Shown piece by piece: positions 8,403-16,539 of a stretch of 64,000 bases of DNA (position 1 is the stretch's first letter; every line of letters begins with the position of its first letter). This stretch comes from CAWBJO01 sp963789175 (GTDB lineage Bacteria; Pseudomonadota; Alphaproteobacteria; Rhizobiales; Aestuariivirgaceae). A model generated the notes under the pieces. It was not told the origin of the DNA, ran no database searches, and saw only the letters and a program-made list of their open reading frames with translations. Position numbers and translations under genes: made by a program. The stretch covers positions 992,001-1,056,000 of the forward strand of contig CAWBJO010000007.1 of NCBI GenBank assembly GCA_963789175.1, given 5' to 3'.

Positions 8403-9317
8403 TCAGCGCTTGCGTCCGAAGTCGGGTTGCGCCGTGTCCTGGCCGGCCGCGATGATGCCGCGCCGGATCTCGCGCGCCCGTTCGAACAGCGTCATCAGCG
8501 TCGCGCCGTCATCCCAGCGGATGGCTCTCTGCAGCGCCGAAAGATCTTCCGAGAACCGCCCCAGCATCTCGAGCACCGCACCCTTGTTGGTGAGGAACAC
8601 GTCCCGCCACATGGTCGGGTCCGACGCCGCGATGCGCGTGAAATCGCGGAAACCGCCGGCCGAATATTTGATGACCTCGGACTTCGTCACCTCCTCGAGA
8701 TCGGCCGCGGTCCCGACGATGTTGTAGGCGATGAGATGCGGCAGATGGCTCGTGATGGCGAGGACGAGGTCGTGATGGTCGGCGTCCATGATCTCGACCT
8801 GCGAGCCGCACGCCTTCCAGAATTGCGTGAGCCGCTCGACGGCCGCCGCATCGCTCGACGGCCCGGGCGTCAGGATGCACCATCGCCCAGAGAACAGCTC
8901 GGCGAAACCGGATTCCGGCCCCGACTGCTCGGTGCCCGCGATCGGGTGGCCGGGCACGAAGTGAACGCCCTCGGGAACGTGCGGCGCGACATCGCGCAGG
9001 ACGGACCCCTTGACCGAACCGACGTCCGTCAGGATGGCACCGCGTTTCAGCCGGTTCTTGATCGCTTGCGCCATCGCGCCATAGGCGCAGAGCGGAACGC
9101 ACAGGACGACGAGGTCGGCATTCTCCACGGAACCTTCTGCCTCGTCGTGGATGCTGTCGACGAGGCCGATGCGCTTTGCCGTTTCCCGGGTTTTCGCGCT
9201 CCTGGCGTGGCCGGAGATGTGGCTCGCGAGCTTCTCCTGCCGAATGACGTGGCTGAGCGACGAGCCGATGAGCCCGAGCCCGATCAGTGCCACTCGCCCG
9301 AACATCGCCTCAGCCAT
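8403..9317 (-). CDS. tyrA: Prephenate/arogenate dehydrogenase
   Basis: Oxidative decarboxylation of prephenate or arogenate to the tyrosine precursor, NAD(P)-dependent. From the ATG at 9317 the protein is 304 residues and starts MAEAMFGRVALIGLGLIGSS, placing the Rossmann GxGxxG at the N-terminus. The central HPIAGTEQSG and the later TSHLPHLIAY carry conserved substrate/catalytic histidines. The ATG overlaps the hisC stop by 8 bases, showing translational coupling. Third gene of the chorismate mutase-hisC-tyrA operon. Whether the substrate is prephenate or arogenate cannot be decided from sequence; the adjacent aminotransferase would allow either order. Confidence 0.92.
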   Translation of the reverse strand: MAEAMFGRVALIGLGLIGSSLSHVIRQEKLASHISGHARSAKTRETAKRIGLVDSIHDEAEGSVENADLVVLCVPLCAYGAMAQAIKNRLKRGAILTDVGSVKGSVLRDVAPHVPEGVHFVPGHPIAGTEQSGPESGFAELFSGRWCILTPGPSSDAAAVERLTQFWKACGSQVEIMDADHHDLVLAITSHLPHLIAYNIVGTAADLEEVTKSEVIKYSAGGFRDFTRIAASDPTMWRDVFLTNKGAVLEMLGRFSEDLSALQRAIRWDDGATLMTLFERAREIRRGIIAAGQDTAQPDFGRKR

Positions 9318-10419
9318 GGCTCTTGTTCCCGCTCTTGAGAAAGGCGCCGAGAGCCGCGACGACCGCATGATTGGCCTCCTCGCTGCCGACCGTGAGCCGC
9401 AGTGCGTTCGGAAGGTCGTAGACCTCCATCCGCCTCAGCACGAATCCGCGCCGGAGCAGGAACTCGTCCGCCTCGGCAGCGGTTCTTCCGCTGCCGTCGA
9501 AATGCACGAGGAGGAAGTTGGTCACACTCGGCGTGACGGTAAGTCCGAGCTTGCCGATCTCGTCCGCAAGCCACGGGAGCCAGCGATCGTTGTGGGTAAG
9601 CGCGGCCTCGAGATGCCTTGCGTCCTTGAGTGCCGCGATGCCCGCCGCCAGCGCGCCGGCCCCGACGTTGAAAGCGCCGCGAATGCGGTTGAGCGCATCG
9701 GCGACCTCCGGCGGGCAATAGGCCCAGCCGAGCCGCACGCCGGCGAGCCCGTAGATCTTGGAGAAGGTGCGGGCCATGACCACGTTGCGCGAATTCGCGA
9801 CGAGCTCGAGTCCGGCCTCGTAGTCGTTGCGGCGCACATACTCCGCGTAGGCGGCGTCGAGCACGAGCAGCGTGGAAGCGGGCAGCCCCGCATGCAGTCT
9901 CCGCACCTCGGTGAACGGGATGTAGGTGCCCGTCGGATTGTTGGGGTTGGCGAGAAACACGAGGCGCGTGCGGTCGCTCAGCCGCTCGAGAATCGCGTCG
10001 ACGTCGGTCTTGAGGCCGGACTCCGGCGCGACGACGGGCGTGGCGCCGTTCGCCTTGATGACGATCGGATAGACGAGAAACCCGTGCTGTGAATAGATGG
10101 CTTCGTCGCCGTCCTTGAGAAAGGCTTGGGCGAGGAGCGACAGGATCTCGTCCGATCCCGACCCGCAGACGATGCGCTCCGCATTGAGACCGTGATGCGC
10201 GCCGAGGGCCTCGCGCAGCGTCGTGGCCGATCCGTCCGGATAGCGCTCGAGCTGCGCGCCGACCGCCGCGAATGCAGATACCGCTAGCGGGCTCGGACCG
10301 AGCGCCGATTCATTGGAGGAAAGTTTGTGAATTTTCGCCGCTCCCGGAGCACTGCTCTTGCCGGGAACATAGGGCGTGATGTCGAGCACGCCCGGGCGTG
10401 GCAGGGGAGCCGAGTTCAT
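9310..10419 (-). CDS. hisC: Histidinol-phosphate / aromatic aminotransferase
   Basis: PLP-dependent class I/II aminotransferase of 369 residues. The PLP lysine is Lys221 in TFSKIYGLAGVRLGW; NPNNPTGT (residues 159-165) and the Asp/Tyr pair in LDAAYAEY are conserved cofactor contacts. It acts on histidinol phosphate and, in many Alphaproteobacteria, also on phenylpyruvate, 4-hydroxyphenylpyruvate or prephenate. Placement between chorismate mutase and tyrA favours an aromatic role. Start ATG at 10419 overlaps the chorismate mutase stop by four bases (ATGA). A second hisC in the histidine operon would confirm an aromatic role for this one. Confidence 0.9.
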   Translation of the reverse strand: MNSAPLPRPGVLDITPYVPGKSSAPGAAKIHKLSSNESALGPSPLAVSAFAAVGAQLERYPDGSATTLREALGAHHGLNAERIVCGSGSDEILSLLAQAFLKDGDEAIYSQHGFLVYPIVIKANGATPVVAPESGLKTDVDAILERLSDRTRLVFLANPNNPTGTYIPFTEVRRLHAGLPASTLLVLDAAYAEYVRRNDYEAGLELVANSRNVVMARTFSKIYGLAGVRLGWAYCPPEVADALNRIRGAFNVGAGALAAGIAALKDARHLEAALTHNDRWLPWLADEIGKLGLTVTPSVTNFLLVHFDGSGRTAAEADEFLLRRGFVLRRMEVYDLPNALRLTVGSEEANHAVVAALGAFLKSGNKSHG

Positions 10420-11168
10420 GCCGTGAGCTCAAGCGGTCGCGGATAACGCCCGGCGATCCGCAATCCATTTGCCTCATCGGTCTCGAGAAAGCCGGCAATG
10501 GCGATCAGATCGATGCCGTCGCCGCTGATCGACCACAGCCTCCGCCCGCTCGGCGGCATCGACCCTTTGTCGGCGAGGAGCAGCGTTTCATCGTCGCCCG
10601 TCGCCTCGGGGAGCGCCTGTCCGAGAATGAGGAGCGGCGGCGCGCCGTCCCCGGCCAGAAACGGAAGCCTGCCGATGACGGCGACGTCTTTCTTCGTCAG
10701 CTTGGCAAATGGAACAGGCCAAGGACCGTGGGTGGCGACCGCTGCGAGGTCGGCGGGATGGCTCGCCACCTCGGCGATGGCGCTTTGCTCATCGGGATGG
10801 ACGTGGATGGGAAGGCCGGCGAAATGCACGCCGACCATGTCGCGCCATTCCCGGTGCCTGTCGAGTTCGCTTCCGATATGGATTTTGACCGGCCCTTGCA
10901 TCGCGGTCGCCGCCGAGATGAGGCATCGCCAAAGACGCACCATGGTTTCGAGTGACACATGGTCGCGTTTCAACCCGGCGAGGCGGCGGATGATCTCCGC
11001 TTCGCGGGCCGGGCGGACGGGCGAGGCCTGGCCGTCTCGACCCTTCAGCGCCCGCACTTCCGCCACCGCGGCGAACCGCCGCTCGACGAGCGTCAGGATG
11101 CCGATGTCCGTGTCGTCGATGAGGGCGCGCAGTGCGGCGAGATCGGAAGTGGCGGGCGATTTGTCCAT
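10416..11168 (-). CDS. Chorismate mutase with a PDT-like C-terminal domain
   Basis: Converts chorismate to prephenate. The first ~90 residues of this 250-residue protein form an AroQ-type helical mutase: LRALIDDTDIGILTLVERRF, a later KG lysine region, and the RPAREAEIIRRL helix supply the expected Arg/Lys/Glu set. The C-terminal ~150 residues resemble a degenerate prephenate dehydratase/ACT-type region (VIGRLPF, ALPEATGDDETLLL), but no catalytic TRF motif is present. ATG at 11168; stop overlaps the hisC start (ATGA). It heads the operon with hisC and tyrA. Mutase activity is likely; dehydratase activity is unlikely, so the C-terminal part may be regulatory (inference). Confidence 0.82.
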   Translation of the reverse strand: MDKSPATSDLAALRALIDDTDIGILTLVERRFAAVAEVRALKGRDGQASPVRPAREAEIIRRLAGLKRDHVSLETMVRLWRCLISAATAMQGPVKIHIGSELDRHREWRDMVGVHFAGLPIHVHPDEQSAIAEVASHPADLAAVATHGPWPVPFAKLTKKDVAVIGRLPFLAGDGAPPLLILGQALPEATGDDETLLLADKGSMPPSGRRLWSISGDGIDLIAIAGFLETDEANGLRIAGRYPRPLELTA

Positions 11169-11212
11169 GCGAGAAATCTTGCGAGCGGGAAGACCCCGGA
11201 AAGTCGCGGCTA

Positions 11213-11241
11213 TTCATAGGGTGTGAAGCGCAAATTGCAAA
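11213..11241 (-). promoter_or_regulatory. Possible promoter of the chorismate mutase-hisC-tyrA operon
   Basis: On the minus strand, TTTGCA (11241-11236), a 17-base spacer and TATGAA (11218-11213). Each hexamer matches the sigma70 consensus at four of six positions. The implied leader is about 38 bases. It lies in the 82-base gap after the methyltransferase gene. Weak but sensibly placed. Confidence 0.3.
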
Positions 11242-11250
11242 GGCAAAGTC

Positions 11251-11982
11251 TCAGCTGCGCTGCAGGGCGGGCTGGGGCGCCAGAGTCGGCTTGAGGCTGG
11301 GCACCAGCTTTCGCACCCGCTTGCCCGACGAGATCGCATAGACTTGCTTCGTGGCCTCGACCAGGAGGACGCCGGAAAAACCTCGCGACATCCACATGCC
11401 GATCCGTTCCCATGCCGGTGCCGAGCGTACCAGGTACGAGCGCTGCAATGGCGGCACGAAAAGGGCATGCGACCATCCGAGCGGCGAGAATTCTGCTTCC
11501 CGGAGCATCTGCGTGAGCTGCATTTGCGAGAAGGGGCGCCCCTGTCCGAACGGCGTCGTATCGACCCGCGCCCACATCCCCCGGCGATTGGGGACGATGA
11601 GCAGGGCCCTTCCCTGCGGCGACAGGACCCGGCGGATTTCGCGCAGCAGATCCGGAAGATGCTCGGTGAGTTCGAGGCCGTGAACGACGAGGACGAAGTC
11701 GACCGCGCTGTCGGCGAGCGGCAGCTCGACTTCGTCCACGAGGGCGGTGGCGCTCTTCCCTTCGGCCGGCCAGTGGATGACGCCCTGCTCCCCCGGCATG
11801 AATCCGAAGGTGGCCCGCGCCTCCTCCCGGAAGAGATCGAGATACGGCGTGGCGAAGCCGAGGCCGAGCACGATGCCGCCGGAGACGTTCGACCATCGGC
11901 TGCGGATGCGCCGGGCGATCAGCCGGCGCGACACCTGGCCGAGCGGACTTGCATAAAATTCTCGCAGGTCGACGACATCCAT
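11251..11982 (-). CDS. Class I SAM-dependent methyltransferase
   Basis: A 243-residue protein with a methyltransferase-11-like fold. A glycine-rich SAM-binding region is at about residues 35-48 (GGIVLGLGFATPYL); the DFVLVVHGLELTEHLP segment is the strand-4 acidic motif and its following helix, and the LREIRRVLSPQGRALLIVPN stretch is the conserved strand 5. The C-terminal ~90 residues are basic with Pro. This gene is commonly found divergent from gloB in Rhizobiales, as here (83 bases). Substrate unknown. ATG at 11982. Confidence 0.82.
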   Translation of the reverse strand: MDVVDLREFYASPLGQVSRRLIARRIRSRWSNVSGGIVLGLGFATPYLDLFREEARATFGFMPGEQGVIHWPAEGKSATALVDEVELPLADSAVDFVLVVHGLELTEHLPDLLREIRRVLSPQGRALLIVPNRRGMWARVDTTPFGQGRPFSQMQLTQMLREAEFSPLGWSHALFVPPLQRSYLVRSAPAWERIGMWMSRGFSGVLLVEATKQVYAISSGKRVRKLVPSLKPTLAPQPALQRS

Positions 11983-12065
11983 GGCAGAAACCTAGCACGC
12001 CGGGGTTGAGACCCTTACCGGGTCCTGTCTGCCGGCAGAGCTTATGTAACTGGAGCGGATAGGCA

Positions 12066-12836
12066 ATGCCGGCCGTGGAAGTTTTTCAGTTTCCCTGCCT
12101 ATCGGACAATTTCGGGGTTCTTCTTCACGACCCCTCGACGGGGATGACCGCCAGCATCGACGCCCCCGATGCGGACGCCGTTCGCCAAGCGCTTGCCGAC
12201 CGTGGCTGGGCTCTGTCGCACATCCTCGTGACCCATCACCATGCCGACCACACCGACGGCATTCTCCCCCTCAAGACCGAGTTCGGAGCGAAGGTCGTCG
12301 GGCCGGCGCGCGACACGCGCCCCATTCCGGGCCTCGACCAGTCGGTGGGTGGCGGCGATACGTTCGAGTGGAGTGGCCGCGAGGTCCGGGTCATGGATGC
12401 TCCCGGCCATACCAAGGGTCACATCGTCTATCACCTGCCGGGCGAGCTGCTGGCTCTCGTCGGCGACGTGATGTTTTCCCTCGGCTGCGGGCGCGTCATC
12501 GAGGGCACCATGGAACAGATGTGGACGTCGCTCGACACCCTCCGCCGCCTGCCTGGCGACACGGCCGTCTATTGCGGCCATGAATACACGGTGGCGAATG
12601 CGCGGTTTGCCTTGACCGTCGAGCCGGGGAATGCCGCCTTGCGCGAGCGTGCCGCCGAAGCGGACCGGCTTCGCAACGTCGGCAAGCCGACCCTGCCGAC
12701 GACGATCGCCGCCGAATGCGCGGCCAATCCCTTCCTGCGTCCCGAGAGCATTGAGATTCGCGCTGTCCTCGGAATGAAGGATGCATCGAACCTCGCTGTC
12801 TTCACCGAGCTGCGCGAACGCAAGAATCGCGGTTGA
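12066..12836 (+). CDS. gloB: Hydroxyacylglutathione hydrolase (glyoxalase II)
   Basis: Second enzyme of methylglyoxal detoxification: hydrolyses S-lactoylglutathione to lactate and glutathione in the cytosol. The 256-residue protein has the metallo-beta-lactamase metal motif THHHADH at residues 56-62, DAPGHTKGHI with the next metal His, and CGHEYT for the third. The C-terminal HAGH-like helical part ends with FTELRERKN, as usual. ATG at 12066 with GGAG about nine bases upstream. It runs head-on into the convergent YddG-like gene with only four bases between stops. Confidence 0.94.
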   Translation: MPAVEVFQFPCLSDNFGVLLHDPSTGMTASIDAPDADAVRQALADRGWALSHILVTHHHADHTDGILPLKTEFGAKVVGPARDTRPIPGLDQSVGGGDTFEWSGREVRVMDAPGHTKGHIVYHLPGELLALVGDVMFSLGCGRVIEGTMEQMWTSLDTLRRLPGDTAVYCGHEYTVANARFALTVEPGNAALRERAAEADRLRNVGKPTLPTTIAAECAANPFLRPESIEIRAVLGMKDASNLAVFTELRERKNRG

Positions 12837-12840
12837 ACGA

Positions 12841-13734
12841 CTAAGCCGTCTTGGCACGGCGGCCGAAGAGCATGTCCTTCGCCGCAACCAGCGCGCCGAC
12901 GGTAATGAGGACGCAGGCCCCACCGACCGCCAGGCTCGCCGGCGCGTAGCCGGCAGCGATGAGGACGAGGGTCGACAGCAGCGGCGAGAGGTAGGAGAGC
13001 GCGCCGAGGACCATGATGTCGCCCCGCTTGACGCCGTAGTCCCAGACATAGAAGGCGCCGCCGACCGGAAAGAGGCCGAGCCCGACGATGGCCGCCCATT
13101 GTCCGATGTTCTGCGGCCACACCGTCTCTTCGGTGAGCAGGTGGCATGCGAGCGCCAGCGCCGACGTCGCCAGGCAGAAGCCGGCAACGACGTCGGTGGG
13201 CACGTTCCCGAACCGGCGCGACAGGGTCGAGTAGCCCGACCAGATGATCGCGCAGGCGAAGGCGAGTCCATGCCCGATCGAAAGGCTGGAGCCGAACGCC
13301 GCCTGCGAACCGCCTGCGATCACCAGCGATGCGCCGGCCAGTCCGAGTAGTACGCCCGCGACGTGGTGGGCCCTGAGCCGTTCGCCTGGCAGGAACGAGG
13401 AGAACACGACGATGAACAGTGGCCACAGATAGGCGATGAGCGACACCTCGACCGGCGGCGCGTTGCGGATGGCGGTGAAGTAGACGAAGTGGTAGCCGAA
13501 CAGTCCGCCGACCCCGAGCGCCCACACGCGCCAGGGCTGGCGCAGGACGTCGATGGCGCCGGGTTTCCGAGCGAGGCGGACGGCACCGATCAGCCCGCCG
13601 ATGAGGAACGTCATCGCCGCCAGCTGGAACGGCGGAACGTCGCCGCTCGCGGCGCTGAGGAGTGCGAGGACGGCCCACATCAGGACCGCGGTGAAACCGA
13701 TTAGTGTTGCCTGGACTCGCATGTCGTGGATCAA
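12841..13734 (-). CDS. yddG: DMT-family exporter, YddG-like (aromatic amino acid export)
   Basis: Inner-membrane protein of 297 residues with ten predicted helices arranged as two EamA repeats. The sequence resembles YddG, which exports aromatic amino acids and methyl viologen: SLIAYLWPLFIVVFSS in the first half and GALSYLSPLLSTLVLI in the second are the paired signature segments. Internal ATG at 13722 (MRVQATLIG) is an equally good start. The gene lies 44 bases upstream of phbB on the same strand but no functional tie is known. Substrate assignment is by resemblance only. Confidence 0.78.
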   Translation of the reverse strand: MIHDMRVQATLIGFTAVLMWAVLALLSAASGDVPPFQLAAMTFLIGGLIGAVRLARKPGAIDVLRQPWRVWALGVGGLFGYHFVYFTAIRNAPPVEVSLIAYLWPLFIVVFSSFLPGERLRAHHVAGVLLGLAGASLVIAGGSQAAFGSSLSIGHGLAFACAIIWSGYSTLSRRFGNVPTDVVAGFCLATSALALACHLLTEETVWPQNIGQWAAIVGLGLFPVGGAFYVWDYGVKRGDIMVLGALSYLSPLLSTLVLIAAGYAPASLAVGGACVLITVGALVAAKDMLFGRRAKTA

Positions 13735-13777
13735 TCGGCTGCGCGCGAGAGCTGCGCTGCCTCGAAGAGTGGACGTC

Positions 13778-14503
13778 TCAGATCATGTATTGCCCGCCAT
13801 TGGCGGTGATCGTCGAGCCGGTGATGAACCCGGCATCGTCGGAGGCGAGGAAGACCACGCACCGGGCAACTTCCTCGGGCTCGCCTATGCGCCCCACCGG
13901 AATGTGCGGCAAGATGTTCTTCTCGAGTACGTCCTTCGGCACCGCCATGACCATTTCCGTCGCGATGTATCCCGGACAGACCAGGTTGACCGTGATGCCG
14001 CGGCGGGCGTTCTCCTGTGCCAGCGCCTTTGTGAAGCCGATGTCGCCCGCCTTCGAGGCCGAATAGTTCACCTGGCCCATCTGGCCCTTCTGCCCGTTGA
14101 TCGACGATATGTTGATGATGCGTCCGAAGTTGCGCGTTCGCATGCCGTCAATCACCGGACGGCACATGTTGAACAGCGAATTGAGATTCGTGTTGATGAC
14201 GCTGTACCACTGCTCCTGCGACATTCGATGGAACATGGCATCGCGGGTGATACCCGCATTGTTGACGAGGACGGCCACCGGCCCGTGCGCCGCCTCGATG
14301 CGTTTCACCCCGTCGGCGCACTGCTCGTAGTTGCCGACGTCCCACTTGTAGGTGGCGATGCCCGTCTCCGCCGCGAACGCCTGTGCTGCCGCGTCATTGC
14401 CCGCGTAGTTCGCCGCGACGTCGTAGCCTTGGGCCTTGAGGGCCTTGGAAATCGCCGCGCCGATGCCCCGCGTTCCGCCCGTGACGACCGCAACCTTGGT
14501 CAT
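13778..14503 (-). CDS. phbB: Acetoacetyl-CoA reductase
   Basis: NADPH-dependent reduction of acetoacetyl-CoA to (R)-3-hydroxybutyryl-CoA. The 241-residue SDR has the cofactor loop TGGTRGIG (residues 8-15), NNAG at 81-84, and the catalytic Ser134, Tyr147 and Lys151 in NISSINGQKGQMGQVNYSAS. The INGQKGQ stretch is diagnostic of PhbB. It follows phbA by 21 bases on the same strand. Product feeds polyhydroxybutyrate synthesis or, after epimerisation or dehydration, the ethylmalonyl-CoA pathway encoded near 40-46 kb. Confidence 0.94.
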   Translation of the reverse strand: MTKVAVVTGGTRGIGAAISKALKAQGYDVAANYAGNDAAAQAFAAETGIATYKWDVGNYEQCADGVKRIEAAHGPVAVLVNNAGITRDAMFHRMSQEQWYSVINTNLNSLFNMCRPVIDGMRTRNFGRIINISSINGQKGQMGQVNYSASKAGDIGFTKALAQENARRGITVNLVCPGYIATEMVMAVPKDVLEKNILPHIPVGRIGEPEEVARCVVFLASDDAGFITGSTITANGGQYMI

Positions 14504-14524
14504 GCTTCCCCCGCGTTCGGATGA

Positions 14525-15706
14525 TCAGTCCCGCTCGACGCACATCGCGACGCCCATGCCGCCCCCGATGCAGAGTGTCGCGAGGCCGCGCTTGGCTTTC
14601 CGCCGCTTCATCTCGTGGAGAAGGGTCACGAGCACGCGCCCCCCGGACGCGCCGATCGGGTGCCCGATCGCGATCGCTCCGCCGTTCACGTTCACGATCG
14701 CCGGGTCCCAGCCCATGTCCTTGTTGACCGCGCAGGCCTGGGCCGCGAACGCTTCGTTCGCTTCGATGAGCTCGAGATCGTCCGTCTTCCACTTGGCCTT
14801 CTTCAATGCGGCGCGCGAGGCCGGAATGGGCCCCGATCCCATGATGGCCGGATCGACGCCGGCCTGGGCCCACGAGACGATGCGTGCCAGGGGCTCGGCG
14901 CCGCGCTTCTCTGCATCGGCGGCGCGCATCAGGATTACCGCCGCCGCACCGTCGTTGATCCCCGAGGCATTGCCGGCGGTGACCGTGCCGTCCTTGGCGA
15001 ACGCCGGCTTGAGCTTGGCCACCTGTTCGAGTGTCGTTCCGCTGCGGATGTATTCGTCCTGGTCCACGACCACGTCCCCCTTGCGCGTCGACAAGGTCAC
15101 CGGCGCGATCTCCTCTTTGAACCGCCCCGCCTTCTGGGCGCCCTCCGCCTTGTTCTGCGATGCGACCGCGAAGCTGTCCTGTGCGTCGCGGGTGATCTGC
15201 CATTTCCGTGCCACGTTCTCGGCCGTCGTCCCCATGTGATAGCCGTTGAAGGCGTCCCACAATCCGTCGCGGATCATGGTGTCGATCATCTCGAAGTCGC
15301 CCATCTTCACGCCGCTCCGCAGGTGCTGGCAGTGAGGCGCCATGCTCATGGATTCCTGGCCTCCCGCAGCGACGATGCGCGCATCGCCTCCTGCGATCTG
15401 CTGATAGCCGAGCGCCACCGCCCGAAGTCCCGAACCGCACAGCTGGTTGACGCCCCAGGCCGGGCTCTCGAAGGGAATCCCGGCTCCGACCGATGCCTGG
15501 CGGGCCGGGTTCTGGCCCTGGCCGGCTGTCAGGATCTGGCCGAGGATCGTTTCCTCGACCTCCTCCGGTGACACCTTGGCGCGCTCCATCGCTGCCTTGA
15601 GCGCCACCGTTCCGAGCTGGCTCGCCGGCGTCGCCGCGAAGGCCCCGTTGAAGGAGCCGACGGGCGTGCGTGCTGCGGATACGATGACGACGTCGGTTTC
15701 CGCCAT
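14525..15706 (-). CDS. phbA: Acetyl-CoA C-acetyltransferase (beta-ketothiolase)
   Basis: Condenses two acetyl-CoA to acetoacetyl-CoA. The 393-residue thiolase has the acylated Cys90 (NQLCGSGLRAV), the GHPIGASG motif with His349, and the second catalytic Cys379 in CIGGGMG, all at family positions. ATG at 15706 preceded by AGGAG eleven bases upstream of the start. First gene of the phbA-phbB operon, divergent from the regulator phaR. Length and every catalytic residue agree with the biosynthetic PHB thiolase. Confidence 0.95.
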   Translation of the reverse strand: MAETDVVIVSAARTPVGSFNGAFAATPASQLGTVALKAAMERAKVSPEEVEETILGQILTAGQGQNPARQASVGAGIPFESPAWGVNQLCGSGLRAVALGYQQIAGGDARIVAAGGQESMSMAPHCQHLRSGVKMGDFEMIDTMIRDGLWDAFNGYHMGTTAENVARKWQITRDAQDSFAVASQNKAEGAQKAGRFKEEIAPVTLSTRKGDVVVDQDEYIRSGTTLEQVAKLKPAFAKDGTVTAGNASGINDGAAAVILMRAADAEKRGAEPLARIVSWAQAGVDPAIMGSGPIPASRAALKKAKWKTDDLELIEANEAFAAQACAVNKDMGWDPAIVNVNGGAIAIGHPIGASGGRVLVTLLHEMKRRKAKRGLATLCIGGGMGVAMCVERD

Positions 15707-15763
15707 GACGAAATCTCCTGCACCTGTGCTGCGTTGCGAAGGGGTTGTACAGATTTGCCCTAG

Positions 15764-15844
15764 ACTTGCAATGCGTCAATGCTCCGGCGGGCGGCAGAAT
15801 GGGTTCGAACGGCCTAAACCATGCTCCATTTTGCACTTGCAATG
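15764..15844. promoter_or_regulatory. Repeated TTGCAA-type elements between phbA and phaR (candidate PhaR operators)
   Basis: The 218-base divergent region holds the direct repeat ACTTGCAATG at 15764-15773 and 15835-15844. The second copy lies within the inverted repeat TTGCA-CT-TGCAA (15831-15842). PhaR-type regulators are known to bind GC/TGC-containing repeats near PHB genes; that these repeats are its sites is inferred from position. A TTGACG that could serve as the phbA -35 lies just beyond the first repeat, but no good -10 was found. Confidence 0.4.
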
Positions 15845-15924
15845 GCGCAGTGCACCGGGCGACACTTATTTCGCACCGCACGCGGAGCCGCCAGCTGGCC
15901 CGAGGTTAGTGAAGGAGACGAGCG

Positions 15925-16536
15925 TTGAGTGAGCACACTTCCCCGTCGGGCGAACCGATCGTCATCAAGAAGTACGCCAACCGCCGTCTCTACAACACCT
16001 CCACGAGCGCCTATGTCACCCTCGAGGACCTGGCCGACATGGTCAAGCGCGGCAAGGACTTCACCGTCCATGATGCCAAGACCGGCGATGACATCACGCG
16101 CCAGGTTCTGACCCAGATCATCTTCGAGGAAGAGAACAAGGGCCAGAACCTGATGCCTATCAAGTTCCTTCGCCAGCTCATCCGTTTCTACGGCGACCAG
16201 ATGCAGGCCTTCGTCCCGAGCTTCCTGGAAATGTCGCTGGAGCAGCTGACCAGAGAGCAGCAGACCTTGCGCAACCAGCTTCTGAACACGATGGGAGTCA
16301 GCGCCGAGCCGTTCCGGGTCATCGATGACCAGGTGAAGAAGAACATGGCCATGTTCGAGGACGCCATGCGGTTCTTCCAGCCATTCGCCCAGAAGGATGC
16401 GCGCGACGAGCGGCCGCAGAACGCATCGGCTCGTTCCTCTTCGGGTTCAGCGACCGCGAGCGACCTCAAGGCCATGCAGGATCAGCTCAAGGAGATGCAG
16501 AGGAAGCTCGACTCCCTGACCGGCAAGAACTCCTGA
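15925..16536 (+). CDS. phaR: Polyhydroxyalkanoate synthesis regulator PhaR
   Basis: DNA- and PHB-binding repressor that senses polymer and controls phasin and PHB genes. The 203-residue protein has the PHB/PHA accumulation DNA-binding domain at the N-terminus (KKYANRRLYNT, VTLEDLADMVKRG; residues ~11-70), the conserved PHB_acc repeat region (LRQLIRFYGDQMQAFVP, about 85-125), and a C-terminal Gln/Lys-rich coiled coil. Start is TTG at 15925, supported by GAAGGAG eight bases upstream and by the family-typical N-terminus. Divergent from phbA. Confidence 0.93.
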   Translation: MSEHTSPSGEPIVIKKYANRRLYNTSTSAYVTLEDLADMVKRGKDFTVHDAKTGDDITRQVLTQIIFEEENKGQNLMPIKFLRQLIRFYGDQMQAFVPSFLEMSLEQLTREQQTLRNQLLNTMGVSAEPFRVIDDQVKKNMAMFEDAMRFFQPFAQKDARDERPQNASARSSSGSATASDLKAMQDQLKEMQRKLDSLTGKNS

Positions 16537-16539
16537 CGA

